Source: Ignelater luminosus (lineage: Eukaryota > Arthropoda > Insecta > Coleoptera > Elateridae). Taken from it: a DNA stretch of 64,000 bases. A model generated the notes under the pieces. It worked only from the letters and a program-made list of their open reading frames with translations, made no database searches and was not told the origin of the DNA. Within the stretch, counting starts at the first letter, position 1; each line of letters begins with the position of its first letter. This document shows, piece after piece, positions 47,501-55,329 of the stretch. The position numbers and the translations under genes were made by a program. The stretch spans positions 23,233 to 87,232 of the forward strand of contig VTPC01005931.1 in the NCBI GenBank assembly GCA_011009095.1, written 5' to 3'.

Positions 47501-47864
47501 CATCTGCGTGCAGACAATGGGCACAAATTACCGGCATGATTTTTGCTTTATTTAATAATGTTTTGTACTTGTCACTAATAACAACTTAATTATTAAAATA
47601 GATACTCCCTTTATTTAATTTGACAGAAAAAAGGAAAGAAATACTAACGTGGAATTCTAGTGATGGGCAAGATCTATATCTACTTCTTCTGGTTGCAAGC
47701 TCCCACCACGGGATTGTTGGTTTGTTAAATTGTGAAGGATCACATCCTATACGTGGATCTTCTGGTACACATGCTAGTGATGGTGGACGTGGTGGTGCAC
47801 GTGGTGGACCAACACGAGGTCTTCTAATTGTTGCAAAACCATCATGAACAGTTGAACACGGCAT
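14333..47864 (-). CDS. sick: Neuron navigator / sickie, ten coding exons
   Basis: Exons, read leftward: 47864-47649, 24301-24218, 17542-17375, 16489-16232, 16169-15961, 15907-15732, 15672-15345, 15292-15117, 15054-14785, 14724-14333. All introns are GT-AG. The joined length is 2277 nt, exactly 759 codons, with TAA at 14333-14335. Exon 1 carries the start. Residues about 73-270 hold Ser-rich and coiled-coil parts, including LRSSFTKAF and TDIRLEALSSAHQLESL, both NAV signatures. A NAV AAA+ ATPase follows: Walker A GTSGTGKTHL at about 447, Walker B VVVLDN with Asp near 515, then GTMAQS and WNYSVVPYL. NAV proteins act at microtubule plus ends and actin in axon growth; Drosophila sickie works in axon growth and innate signalling. 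No calponin-homology domain is present, so this is a short isoform. Longer forms could start to the right of 48 kb. Confidence 0.93.
14725..14784 (-). other. 60-bp stop-free micro-intron in sick
   Basis: The donor GTATGT and the acceptor TTTTAG bound exactly 60 nt. Removing them joins SLFLG to CPLEL, as in other NAV proteins. The intron length is a multiple of three with no in-frame stop. Retention would therefore add 20 residues, mostly hydrophobic (MYIFKDMLMDTF and following), without shifting the frame. Splicing is the expected outcome. Confidence 0.85.
16490..17374 (-). other. sick intron, 885 bp
   Basis: An AT-rich intron. A CTTAACTA/TTAAGAATG-containing patch at about 16585-16745 with CCAATCAG motifs looks like an old mobile-element fragment, but no terminal repeats or target duplication could be defined. 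Confidence 0.5.
17543..18539. other. sick intron, left part of the 6.7-kb intron
   Basis: Part of the intron between exons 24218-24301 and 17375-17542. TTCATT/AATAAT-rich low-complexity sequence lies at 17575-17645 and 18050-18190. No coding exon is seen. Confidence 0.6.
18540..18660. repeat. Direct repeat DR-A, copy 1
   Basis: The segment resembles 21030-21155 in the same orientation. Both contain GGTGYAAAATAAAYGGGCCA, then GTTGTAATTTGAATCAAATT, then GATATTTCAYGACAA and AGACACTAT. In copy 2 the block abuts the inverted-repeat arm directly. In copy 1 the same position is followed by a Tc1-like insertion. Confidence 0.75.
18670..19909 (-). mobile_element. Tc1-like element, DD34E type, inactive
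   Basis: The 1240-bp element has imperfect inverted repeats of about 45 bp. The left end contains GTGGTACTTATCAGTTTTTT and AATGAACAATAAT; the right end read inward contains ATGGCACTTATCAGATCTTT and AATGAACAATAAT. TATA flanks both ends (18666-18669 and 19910-19913), consistent with TA targeting. It separates DR-A copy 1 from the left arm of the inverted repeat starting at 19914, so it inserted into an older repeat. Confidence 0.82.
18842..19758 (-). pseudogene. Tc1-like transposase (DD34E), internally deleted
   Basis: On the minus strand the N-terminal part (MLTLEDGRSQRYAARVLN onward) contains paired helix-turn-helix regions and a GRKRKT hinge. WSTVLFTDES gives the first catalytic Asp. The stretch normally carrying the GGG...VWGGI block is missing. 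After a frame change near 19216 it resumes TELFFIDGESLTAQRYIEEI, then VLMQDNARPH (second Asp) and SPDANPLEHVWDMLGRR (Glu 34 residues later). The end is GCRQ with TAG at 18842-18844. The deletion plus frameshift disables it. The DD34E class is from residue counting. Confidence 0.85.
19914..20105 (-). repeat. Long inverted repeat IR-B, left arm
   Basis: The arm is the reverse complement of 21171-21366 over about 190 bp, with only a few mismatches by eye (for example CCATGTTTCCCGTAAGGCAT here against ATGCCTTACGGGAAACATGG there). The arms enclose about 1.06 kb. High identity implies recent origin or gene conversion between arms. Confidence 0.9.
20106..21030. other. Spacer inside the IR-B inverted repeat
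   Basis: No recognised gene or transposase is seen. The 20750-20905 segment is notably GC-richer than the surroundings. An open stretch of 63 codons lies at 20923-21114 but shows no known motif. Confidence 0.4.
21030..21155. repeat. Direct repeat DR-A, copy 2
   Basis: The partner of 18540-18660, in the same orientation. It lies directly inside the right IR-B arm, separated by the short tandem GGTATAGGTATAGGTAG at about 21160-21174. Confidence 0.75.
21171..21366 (+). repeat. Long inverted repeat IR-B, right arm
   Basis: Inverted copy of 19914-20105. It starts GTAGCTCATTAATAAC and ends near CTTGAAATTAATAG. No clear target-site duplication surrounds the pair, so the superfamily is undetermined. 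Confidence 0.9.
21367..24217. other. sick intron, no recognisable gene
   Basis: A 104-codon open stretch on the minus strand at 21892-22206 is GC-richer than its surroundings. It starts MFRVPQKSHFPLYLEILLGK, shows no motif I know and has no splice context. A TGTACTTTTACATAAAATATGTAC-like AGTACT/GTAC patch at 23505-23605 resembles the repeat zone at 1850-2240. The remainder is AT-rich with nothing identifiable. Confidence 0.45.
24218..24301 (-). CDS. sick: sick isolated 84-bp internal exon
   Basis: This exon encodes 28 residues, AHVVAAFEQSLSSMTQRLQN followed by LTATAEKK, the NAV signature just upstream of the coiled coil. The acceptor TTTCAG (minus strand, at 24302) and donor GTAAGA (24217) are both strong. 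Phase 0 on both sides fits exon 1 (ends EFH) and the next exon (starts DSELSEL). It is flanked by a 23.3-kb and a 6.7-kb intron. Confidence 0.95.
24302..26039. other. Large sick intron, left end
   Basis: First part of the 23,347-bp intron (24302-47648). AT-rich. No exon or transposon recognised in this part. Confidence 0.6.
26236..27162. mobile_element. TTAA-flanked non-autonomous element, 927 bp
   Basis: Perfect 13-bp terminal inverted repeats GGAGGTACAGGAC lie at 26236-26248 and 27150-27162, immediately flanked by TTAA on both sides (26232-26235 and 27163-27166). A TTAA duplication points to a piggyBac-like or other TTAA-specific transposase. The termini do not start with the usual piggyBac CCY, so the superfamily is open. 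There is no ORF. Removing it and one TTAA restores the foldback arm (GTAAAAGTTAAATTAATTTA reads through), which supports the boundaries. Confidence 0.85.
27174..27766 (+). repeat. Tandem repeats in the left foldback arm
   Basis: Four diverged units, anchored on CGAAAGTAA or CGAAAATAA at 27200, 27377, 27521 and 27655 (spacings 177, 144 and 134). Each unit reads roughly GTTATCAGGG, then CTCCGAAAGTAAATACACC, GGCGTTATGTCTAAGG, GCGATCTGTTCCACTTTCGC, ATAGGCTCAAAA, TACAGTGTACCCTTTG and TTAAATTTCTTGCAACAG. Unit 1 is longer because of an extra AATACAATACAA tract. Confidence 0.85.
27900..28230 (-). repeat. Inverted tandem units in the right foldback arm
   Basis: Units of the same family in opposite orientation. 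GACCGCCCCTTA recurs at about 27950, 28100 and (as GCCGCCCCTTA) 28200, each followed by a GTCGGT/ATCGGT block and a GGGGGCG block. A 103-codon open stretch at 27913-28224 is a by-product of the repeat, not a gene. Confidence 0.8.
28336..31247. other. sick intron, no recognisable gene
   Basis: AT-rich. The 29930-30720 part is somewhat GC-richer and contains a 98-codon open stretch at 30409-30705 (starting MRPSESIPAVSLAPVHPVHS) without known motifs. I regard it as non-coding. Confidence 0.45.
31248..31860 (+). mobile_element. Short PIF/Harbinger relic, 613 bp
   Basis: The terminal inverted repeats are AGCAGAGTTGACACGGGAC (31248 on) and, at the right end read inward from 31860, AGCCGAGTTGACACGAGAC. 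A second shared block is CGACCGTGAT. TAA flanks both ends (31245-31247 and 31861-31863), the normal Harbinger TWA target. Between lies decayed plus-strand coding sequence that resembles a Harbinger transposase N-terminus (about 31470-31700), so it is an internally deleted copy. It is not related at its ends to the 5428-8188 element. Confidence 0.8.
31470..31700 (+). pseudogene. Harbinger transposase N-terminal fragment
   Basis: Readable pieces are RKLWVRKWLDRIRTSLTKEL, then, across a stop and frame changes, RMSKGDFRYLVHSF and KNITAATRQK-like AATRQKC. The RxWxRxW...R pattern followed by a phenylalanine/leucine-rich RMS...F block is the typical start of animal PIF/Harbinger nucleases. The rest of the enzyme, including all catalytic residues, is missing. 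The reading is approximate because of several stops. Confidence 0.6.
31861..32560. other. sick intron, nothing recognised
   Basis: AT-rich intronic sequence without exon or element signals. Confidence 0.5.
32561..32885. repeat. Hairpin repeat with flanking direct copies
   Basis: The arms 32611-32697 and 32708-32793 are inverted copies around a loop of about 10 bp. The centre is TAGAGACAGAAATGTATT and its complement. The arms also share TATAAAATTCTSAATCTTTT and the GCCGTTC core. In addition, 32566-32630 and 32818-32882 are direct copies (AATTTTAAATGGCACTACCC, then GTGATATATC and TTTAAAGGGT). The arrangement suggests one repeat unit duplicated in inverted and direct form, a foldback MITE or a tandem insertion. 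Confidence 0.75.
32886..37826. other. sick intron, no recognisable gene
   Basis: Mostly AT-rich. A short GC-rich patch (34465-34590, starting GGGCGCCTTCGCGCGACGAG) stands out, with no recognised identity. A 76-codon basic open stretch at 37533-37763 has no motif. Nothing else is supported. Confidence 0.5.
37827..39117 (+). mobile_element. mariner element, DD34D type, nearly intact
   Basis: The 1291-bp element has 26-bp terminal inverted repeats starting CGAGGGCTGTTTGACGGAAG at 37827-37852, inverted at 39092-39117, with two mismatches at most. TA flanks both sides (37825-37826, 39118-39119). A single transposase reading frame with only two small breaks fills the interior. It is the youngest-looking coding transposon here and sits in the large sick intron, opposite to the gene. 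Confidence 0.94.
38006..39053 (+). pseudogene. mariner transposase (DD34D) with two frameshifts
   Basis: Starts MEKREFRVLIKHYFLRGKTV at 38006. Helix-turn-helix regions include VSKWFNSFKTGR. VTVDETWIHHHTPE carries the first Asp. A one-base loss at about 38520 (expected Ser codon after KEQ) shifts frame to VKQWISPDE. YDNAPSH holds the second Asp, and SPDLAPRDFF the third Asp 34 residues later. A one-base change in the T run at about 38865-38872 shifts frame again before NLKKSLAGKKF. The end is GNYVEK with TAA at 39051-39053. About 348 residues, the normal mariner length. Both breaks are single-base, in or near short repeats. The enzyme would cut and paste its own element. Confidence 0.92.
39118..39474. 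other. sick intron between mariner and hAT remnants
   Basis: AT-rich spacer of about 350 bp with no feature. Confidence 0.5.
39475..41329 (-). mobile_element. hAT element remnant
   Basis: The left end starts CAGGGTCGTAGCTAGGCA. The right end, read inward from about 41329, gives GAGGGCCATAGTTAAGG, a diverged inverted match. A hAT dimerisation-domain relic lies just inside the left end on the minus strand. No 8-bp target duplication was found, so the right border is tentative. The interior has several open stretches (for example 40733-40924) without identifiable hAT motifs. Confidence 0.6.
39524..39692 (-). pseudogene. hAT transposase C-terminal dimerisation relic
   Basis: The minus strand reads THASGEQSFLKLKLMKDSLR, then a Ser-Gln-Asp segment and AIISIE, ending at TAG (39524-39526). 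The xxGExSFxKLKLxKxxLR pattern is the hAT C-terminal dimerisation motif of the ZMYM1-like clade. It matches the piece found at 55859-56095. Only the C-terminus is recognisable. Confidence 0.75.
41423..41556. repeat. Hairpin-forming inverted repeat
   Basis: The arms 41423-41480 and 41502-41556 are inverted copies. The most conserved part is AATTACACGCTGTG with TTGCTGCCGT outside it and CGTGTA inside it, and the loop is about 20 bp. No target duplication seen. Probably a foldback MITE or a relic of one. Confidence 0.7.
41557..44190. other. sick intron, nothing recognised
   Basis: AT-rich sequence without exon or element signals. The last 500 bp rise in GC content. Confidence 0.5.
44200..44207 (+). 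promoter_or_regulatory. Candidate TATA box
   Basis: TATATAAG stands at the start of a GC-richer block of about 850 bp (to 45060) and would place a plus-strand start near 44230. It could be the promoter of a transcript inside the sick intron, or the U3/R boundary of an LTR fragment. No matching second LTR was found. Confidence 0.25.
44560..45060 (+). other. GC-rich block with 122-codon open stretch, unrecognised
   Basis: This block is much GC-richer than everything around it. The plus strand is open from 44680 to 45048 (starting MGLTRKRLMVVTVRRGPPEQ; later FVGGGLAGRRPKPDRYCRDP) and a 60-codon stretch on the minus strand is open as well, which weakens the coding case. CTAAAG|GTACTT near 45070 and TTCAG|GTACAC near 45008 could be splice donors. 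It may be a leader exon of a plus-strand transcript or a fragment of a retroelement. I do not recognise the protein. Confidence 0.3.
45061..45892. other. sick intron, nothing recognised
   Basis: No exon or element could be identified between the GC-rich block and the R1 repeat copy. Confidence 0.5.
45893..46085 (-). repeat. Dispersed repeat family R1, copy 2
   Basis: Inverted partner of 841-1075. It is more compact and GC-richer than copy 1 (GCGGCCATTTTGGCCATG against an AT-shifted version there), so it is probably closer to the ancestral sequence. Confidence 0.75.
46086..47648. other. sick intron, right end
   Basis: AT-rich sequence leading to the donor of sick exon 1 at 47648-47647. Nothing else is recognised. 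Confidence 0.6.
47649..47864 (-). CDS. sick: sick first coding exon (short isoform)
   Basis: ATG at 47864-47862 in the context ATTAAAATG, with an in-frame TAA 15 nt upstream, so the start is well supported. It encodes 72 residues: a Pro/Arg-rich segment (RRPRVGPPRAPPRPP) followed by IPWWELATRRSRYRSCPSL. The donor is GTTAGT. Phase 0 joins it in frame to the 84-bp exon 23.3 kb away. Coding use is shown by the Arg/Pro-rich composition in an AT-rich region. The link to sick rests on strand, phase and total length divisible by three, and on the absence of other candidate exons between. An alternative promoter further right is possible. Confidence 0.8.
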
Positions 47865-50800
47865 TTTAATGTCAGTTTAATGAGTTTACACAAACTTAAC
47901 ACGACACTTTACATTTTTATTAATATTTCCAATCGTTTTGTTTAAGTTAGTTTAAGTAGATTTTTGCGTGCTGCTGTTTTGGAGAAAATTTACTTACATT
48001 AGTGAAAACTAAACAATATTTAGTGTATAAAAATGGTCAAGGACTTGCGATTTGTAATGCTTGTAATACATAAGATAAGATAAAAATAGAATCAGAAAAT
48101 TTGATTACTCGAAATTTAAAATGCTTCAATGTTATTAATTCAACATAATTGATACAACAAAACGCATCTTATGTTTTTATACAAATCCAGCTAGCTACCG
48201 AAAGAGATCAAATAAACTTCGTTTCAAGTCTTCCTCTTTATCAATATTTATATAAACTGTTAATTTTCTTTTTTATTAAAAGATTAACCGCAAAATTTAT
48301 AAACCTAAAAAAATTATACCAAAGCAAACTTCAAAACATACGCAAAGACGTCGTCGTCGGTTTATGTTTAACAAGGTTCAATAACATCATCGTATAGTTG
48401 CGTTGTTGACTCATAACTTTTATGAATCTAATAAACTAATGGATTGAGGGTGTTAACAATTTTTCAAATTTCCTCTACGTTAATTTGATAATGCGAGGGC
48501 GTGGAGTGCGTTTTCCCCTCATATTTATATTATTTCCAGCAAATCATCGTGATTTGACAAAAAGAATATGCTATAAAGTTATGCTTTTGGGTGTGTTCTG
48601 CTTAGGGGAGAAATGTGATAACAAATTAAATCAAGTCAAGATAGGATTTATAATTATCGATGTGGACTTCTTTGGGGGTTGGTCACAATATTGCACAATA
48701 TGACACAGGTGAAGTAAATAAAAACAAAGCCTTCTAGAGATGAATTTTCACATTAACAAAATTAATATTTATCATAGATAAAGATAAAATAATGCAAGTT
48801 CCGATCCTACTTAATTTTTCCCACTTTTTATTACGCATTTAATACGTAGATAAAAAATACAAACCTTTTATTTAATTACCGACTTGTTAGCAATCTTTAT
48901 CTCTATTTTCGTCAGTTCAGGTTAATTGATTGTTTTTAGATAAAAATATGTCATTATCAATCATCCCACTACGAAAGATAACCAATACAAATGATTTCTG
49001 ACTAACAGTTTCTGTATCTCCAAAATGTTGCACTTTATGGTAAACACCCAATGAAACCATTTCCCAGAATTTTAAAATTTTCTGTGAAAAGCACTTACGT
49101 ATTACCTCACAAATTAAGTAGAGATAATAAGCAAAAAGAATTAACATCCCAGTGGCAATATAATTTTCGAAACATATAATACATATAAAACACTAGCTAT
49201 TCCTAACGGGTATTAAGAGGCAAACCTTAAAGACATGTTTATAATTATTACAGCCTTTTTGAATTTATTAGATGGAATTGTTGTATCTTCTCTGAGTGGT
49301 TTTGTGTAAAGTTAAGCACCTTCTAGTATCGGTATCGGAAAACTAGAAAATTCGTTAATGCAGAAAATATTTCTACAAACGACATGTTACATATTAACAA
49401 CATATTTATTTTTGCTAGAGTCGGTCAAATTTTGGGATGCAATAAATAGTAGGTATTTTTACAAAAAGTCGAGAAAGACCTGTAAAAACCATAGTTCTAA
49501 CAGTGAACTGTGTATAACAATAAAGGATTTTACGAGCAAAAAATATTTCATTCACTATTATAAGGAAATTCTGCAGAAAAAAGAAAAGTTGATTAGCTAT
49601 AGCACAGAACAAGATAATGAATGTTACATTTGGAATTCTTAGAATCAAAAGATCAGCCGAGGATCTGAAAACTCTTCTTAAGAGACTTAAAGGCAATTGC
49701 TATATTATCTCTATAAAGCATTTTGATAAATGTAAGAAAGCATGGTGGTGGATAAGAATGCAAGTTTTGCAATGAGAAACTGAAACAGAAGTAACGCGCT
49801 TGATTGTGGTGTTGGTATCCCGTTTAACAGAAAGATGTCTATTTAGTAGTTTGAGTTTATGACTATTGTTTACTACTCTTATACTAAACTTTATTTTGAG
49901 ATAGGCACTGATTATTGAAAATGATCTGAAAATTAGAACTTTACAAGATTCTAGGACACAAACAGAATAAAAAAGAAGCAAATTGGTATAAGTAATAAAA
50001 ATCTACTAGTAGAATTAATTACGAAAATAAACTACGTACACGTCAGACTAAGTATTTTGCAAAGACAGGCAAGAATGTAAACTGATTCATAAACGAATAA
50101 TTCCATTTCAACTCATTATAACATTGCCAATTCTGCCCAGAGCACTTCTTTGTTCATGAATTCAAGACTTACTAGTCCGAAACATAAGTCGACCATCATT
50201 ATCGTTCTTGTAGAAAAGTATTCATCGCGTGTTTCTAGAATAATTCTAACATTCAATTCTATCGTAGTTTTCGTCAATCGGAGACGCTATTTTCCAGAGA
50301 TCGTTTGAAAACTACCTACCTAGAAACTTCGAGTTAAAGACCAAAGATTTAGATACGTGAATGATATGGAGGAAAACCACACAGTCAAGATTGCGAGAAA
50401 TAATTTATTGGGTCGCATTGTTAGAGAACTCTTTACGTGATCGAAATGTAATTTACTTCTGTAACCCAGAAAAGAAAGTGTAAGTTCACCATATACTGTC
50501 AAACAAATGCAACTTCATTCTTAGATGAAGTACAGACAGAGTGCAAAGAAAGAAAGAATGCCGACAAATAGAGACATAACTTGTTACAACGTGCCAAAGA
50601 CGAACAGACTAATAACCCAAAGATTCCAACGTAATTGAAAGTGGTGGTGCAATATTGAGAAGATAAGAACAAGACAAAAAACAGTAGATTATAAAAACAT
50701 AGAAAAATACTTTTGAGTATTCAAGAGTTTTTCAAACAAAAGGTATTCGTAAGAAGCCTCACTCCAAAAGAAGAAATACTAAGACAGTGACTTGTATCAC

Positions 50801-51043
50801 AAACATTTGTCATTGAGATCTGATTTCTTGTGTTTGCTTCGAAACGCTAGATCAAGTTTCTTTAAGTCAAGATTCTACGAGTTAAAGTTCATTTGTTTTC
50901 TCAGTTGACGATTTAGGTATCATCAGCAAAGAAGATAAGTTTTGCCCACATTCATGAGTAATGAAAGAATCAAACGATAAAACCCAATAATGATGCAGCC
51001 TTCTTTATTGCTTCAAGAAACTGTAAGAAGTTAATATTGATTA
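47865..51043. other. Upstream of sick exon 1: probable 5' UTR/promoter, then non-coding
   Basis: The first few hundred bases should contain the start of the short sick transcript. No TATA box is evident. Beyond about 48.3 kb the sequence is AT-rich with only chance open stretches (for example 49358-49642 and the overlapping minus-strand 49415-49696, open on both strands). Confidence 0.45.
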
Positions 51044-51496
51044 CAGTAATACCCCGCACTTACGCGATAGGTGGGACCCAGCGATAACCGCGTAAATTGA
51101 ATTCGCGTAAACTGGGGTACAATTTTGCATATAAATACATACAAATTATATTTAATTGAGACCGGAGACTAAAGAAAACAATAATTTAGAAGAAAGATGT
51201 GTAATAAAATCTTAGATAATACAACAAATTATATTATTATGAATTGCAAAAACATAAACCGAAGTTATTTTGACGTAGAAGGCTTCATAAAATCTAACAA
51301 AGTCGTCTGACGGATCAAAGATTGTTTCTTCTCACGCAAAATTTCCTCGTTGGAGTCTATGTTTTCCAAAATCTGTAACCATTTTTCAATTGAACTGAGG
51401 CCTTCTGTCAACAAAAGACGAATCGACGAGAAGATTTAAAAATCGCGTAACTGCGAATTCGCGTAAGTTGGGGTAGCGTAAGTCGGGGTATTACTG
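51044..51496 (-). mobile_element. Tigger/pogo-derived MITE, 453 bp
   Basis: The terminal inverted repeats start CAGTAATACCCCG on both sides (51044 on, and inward from 51496), followed by several CGCGTAA-type subterminal repeats. TA flanks both ends (51042-51043, 51497-51498). CAGTA...CC ends with a TA target are typical of Tigger/pogo. The inside still carries the end of the transposase gene, so the MITE arose by internal deletion. Confidence 0.88.
51265..51420 (-). pseudogene. Tigger/pogo transposase C-terminal tail
   Basis: The minus strand reads TEGLSSIEKWLQILENIDSN, then an EEILREKK segment and QTTLLDFMKPSTSK, ending with TAA at 51265-51267. A poorly conserved Lys-rich tail ending TxLxDFFK-like is characteristic of Tigger transposases and their CENP-B relatives. 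The DNA-binding and DDE domains are deleted. About 50 residues are open without a stop. Confidence 0.7.
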
Positions 51497-54400
51497 TACT
51501 TTTCTTTTAAGATAGTAATCTTTATAGCATCTTTCGATGTTAACAACAAAATCCTATGTGTAAACTTGCGCTGTTGGGTAAATGTTTACGAGTTGCCTAA
51601 TAACTCATTAAACAATAGCAGTCTCTTGTAAAATAAACAATTTTGCGAGGCTGACATTGTATTTAATGATAGTCGTAGATTATTTGCGTACCGAGTCCCA
51701 TAATTGTGATGGTTTCTGTTATATGAAATAAATTCGGACATATAATTTGCCAGTTGGCCTTTTACAATTTTATAAATTACAAATAATGTCCTGTACTATA
51801 ATACCGTTTGTTTAATGCTCAACCAATTTAATATGTCCAGCAATCCGTTATTCGAGTCCTTTTTCCACACCCAATGATTATGCGCATCTCAATATTTTGT
51901 AAATTTTGAAAACGTTTAAAATCGGTTTCGTTTGTTAAAAACAATATCGTAGTGCAATAATCAAAATGACGTCAACCTTATCTTAACCAGCACATCTTTG
52001 GAGAAGGCACTTGACTGACTCGGATTCCGACGCAGAAAGGGCCTAGAGTGGACACAGCAAAGCGGCATTTGCAGTTTGTTTTTATAAATAGTGAAGGTGG
52101 AATCATATCGAAAAAGATTCTTGAGACTAGAAACCAGAGAGGGGTGAGAAATGGGAACCATACTTAGAGATACACACATAACACTAACAGATAAATGTTA
52201 AATCATTCCCAACTTGGAGTTCCGATCTCATTTTCATAGTCATGTCAAAAGAAGAAATTCCTAATAATTGTAAGAGGATGGATTTATGACGATTAATTTT
52301 AAGCAATGTCTTGTTCAGCCAAAATAGTATTTCTACTGTTCCATCGACCTCCATTTATATTTGCTTCAATTCTTTGAAAATGGCCACACGAATGGGACTA
52401 ATAAATGGATGTGATTTTACAATATTGAAAGAAGCTTATTTTCTAGTGAATAACGTTCTATGATCACAGAGAAAGAAATATTCAGGAAGAAAGACACATT
52501 ATTTAGCTGACCACCGGTAAACGGGGAAAATCAAAGGTTATGCTTGTGTATATCAAGCCTTGGTTTTTTACTCTACTCACTAATCTTATATTAAGTTTGA
52601 TTTTTACTTCCCTGTTATTAAATCATCATTAGCTTTAAAAAACCAGTACATATTATAAATGACACTATTAAAAATCAATTAACTGAAAATTCAAAAATAA
52701 CATGTTTATCAATTATCACCAACTGACACTCAATATTTCGATAACATGTTCAAGAAAAAAATAAGTCTGGAGTTCCTTCCTTTCATTTTATAATCAGTTT
52801 CATATTCATTCAAAATAAAATTTATCACTATAGTAGTTGGATTTTATTAATAAAGATATATTTCAAGAATGCTCTTTACAAGAATTCGATTTTAAAGGTG
52901 GATCCCATTTTCGTCCACTGAATGGATCATAAACGGTAAATAGCGGATGATTTGCCTGTTCACTTAAATTTAAAGTAAAGTTAAGTGATATTAAACACTT
53001 ATAATGTATACGTGGGTGTTTTAATATTTTTTTAACGTGTGTATGCATTTAAAAAAGTATTTGCTTTGGGGTACATACCAGGATTTTAATGTAAAGTATA
53101 ATATATTGAACGCTCGAAAAAAGTAAATTAGTGTATCGTTAATTGATCTCTGTGTGAATTACTAAAAATATTTCAATCCTTTTAACAACCCAGTTTTCAC
53201 TCTTAATGGAAACTAACAATAATGACAAAAATTTCTACACATTAATGCACCCACCACTATTTAACAATTTAATAGTTTGTATATAGAATTTACATACAAT
53301 AAGAAGAATATCTCCATTATCTGGGCTTCCTGTTTTTGCTCCCACGAAACTCTGAATGAATGAATGTTATATTATGATGATCGCGATAGTAAACTAAATA
53401 AATAGACCATCCACTGCGTGTTTCAAGTTAATATAAAGTTTAATTGTTATAAGAAACAATAATTGCCGTTTGTGAAAAAACGAGCAAGACATTCCGCTAC
53501 AAATTGCCTCAGTCAGAGATAGCTAATGGCATTCTTTTCTTTTCACTCTTTTAGTGAACTTTGATTTTAAAAGTTTTAATTACTAAATGTTTACAAAATT
53601 TTTATTTTTTTAGTTGAGATACCACTCCGTATTAAAAAAATATCTAAATAAATGAAAAGATAAACTCAGCTGATAATAACAAAACATAACAAATATTAAT
53701 TTTATTAAATGCGCAGCACGCAAAAATCTTATTCAAACGTAGAATCACCTATCAAGTATCCTTTTAAAAATCCCTATTGTTTAAGGTCACTAAAAATTGA
53801 CTTTTAAAATCTCGCATAACGTCACTATTAGTTACCTCGCACACTACTAACATGTAACGTCACTGATAAACCAAACGACACGGCAGTCGTAGACGTACTG
53901 ACTCGATCTCCATCATATCCACACAACACACACACAAAACATAGTAAATTTCGTCGATCTAGTAGTAGTAGTAGAAGAGACTAGTAGACTAAAAAGTTCG
54001 CTCCAACAAGTCGGCTTGAAAAATCGAAAGAAGTTTCGAGTCTTTTCGAAGCAACACTATAATTCATTTTGTTTGAAGTAAATGTAAACACGGAGTTTTT
54101 GATGCCTTTGTTATTACGAAATCACCTGCATACATACATACATACATACATGTTCGTTCATCTTATGTCAGAGGGTAGCGTAATCAAAACGATAAACTTT
54201 CGACTTTTGACTTTTTTTCTACGCATAGAGGCTCGCCGAAGATTAAGTTCGATTGCATAACATTTAACGGTTTATTATGTGTATGTATGTTTTTGTTATA
54301 TCTACCTGATAATTATTTGATGAGAAAAGTGTTGAAGTTACACGTTATCATTAGTGTCGAAAAAATATGAATGTAGTAATTCTCGAAGGTTGTAATTATT

Positions 54401-55329
54401 TGAAGTTTGGACATGATCAAAAAACATTCAAATGAAAGGACATTGACTTTTAAAGCTTAAAATTAAAAGAAGTATATTTTACTATTTCTTGTTATACATG
54501 GATGAGTTGGTATTACATAAAAAAATAATTCGTTTTCAATGTTATGCTTGAATGTCATACAGTATAAAAATATACAAAATATGTTAAAACTATAAACTAT
54601 TAATAGTGATTCAGTAATTTGAATTTTAAATACTCATTCTTTGTCATCTCACCAATTTAAACATTAAAAGTTGTTTATAAGAAATTTCTCTTCTTTTGAC
54701 AAAAATCAATGCTTTATTTATTCGCTTATTTCTCATTTATCTTTTACAAAGACAAATTATAACATTATGTTAAGTCAAACTTTTGTTATTTTATTAGTTG
54801 TTACGTCCGATAATGCAAGAAAACTCCCTCAATTCAAAATCTACTTTTAGACTATAGGTTCGGAGACGCCACTGCCACAATAATCGTTAGTTAATAGCTA
54901 ACTTTCATTAGTGAAAAATTCTCATAGCAAATTTGGTCATTTAAAAGTGAAAAGAATACCTCGAATTTTATCGTGACGACAAGAATTCTAACTGGCGTCA
55001 AACAATTACATAGAGAAAAAAAATTAATAATGTCGATACATATATGGAACCTTTCATATAATATCTAAAAATCCTTTTTTAGTTTGTCTACTACAATATT
55101 CTAAAAAAGACGACAAAGTTCTGACTATACTGTTTCTTGAAAAATGCTCCTACATTATAGTGTACTATGTTTTCAGCCTGCACTTGGTAGCTTTTTTTGT
55201 AAAAATAGTCAGCTTTTTACATTGTACCACCATCGTATCAGTTGAATTTTTACCAGTATGATTTGTGTAACTTAATTCCTGTAATTAAGTTGCTGGTTTT
55301 AGCTTTAAAGAATTTGTAAAGAACTGTAA
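51497..55329. other. Non-coding region with simple repeats
   Basis: AT-rich. A locally GC- and CpG-richer stretch at about 53800-54080, with ACACAC and AGTAGTAGTAG tracts, could be a promoter or 5' leader, for example of a longer sick isoform. No exon could be tied to it. Confidence 0.4.
54129..54151. repeat. CATA microsatellite
   Basis: Five to six uninterrupted copies of the tetranucleotide CATA, ending CATACATG. Confidence 0.9.
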
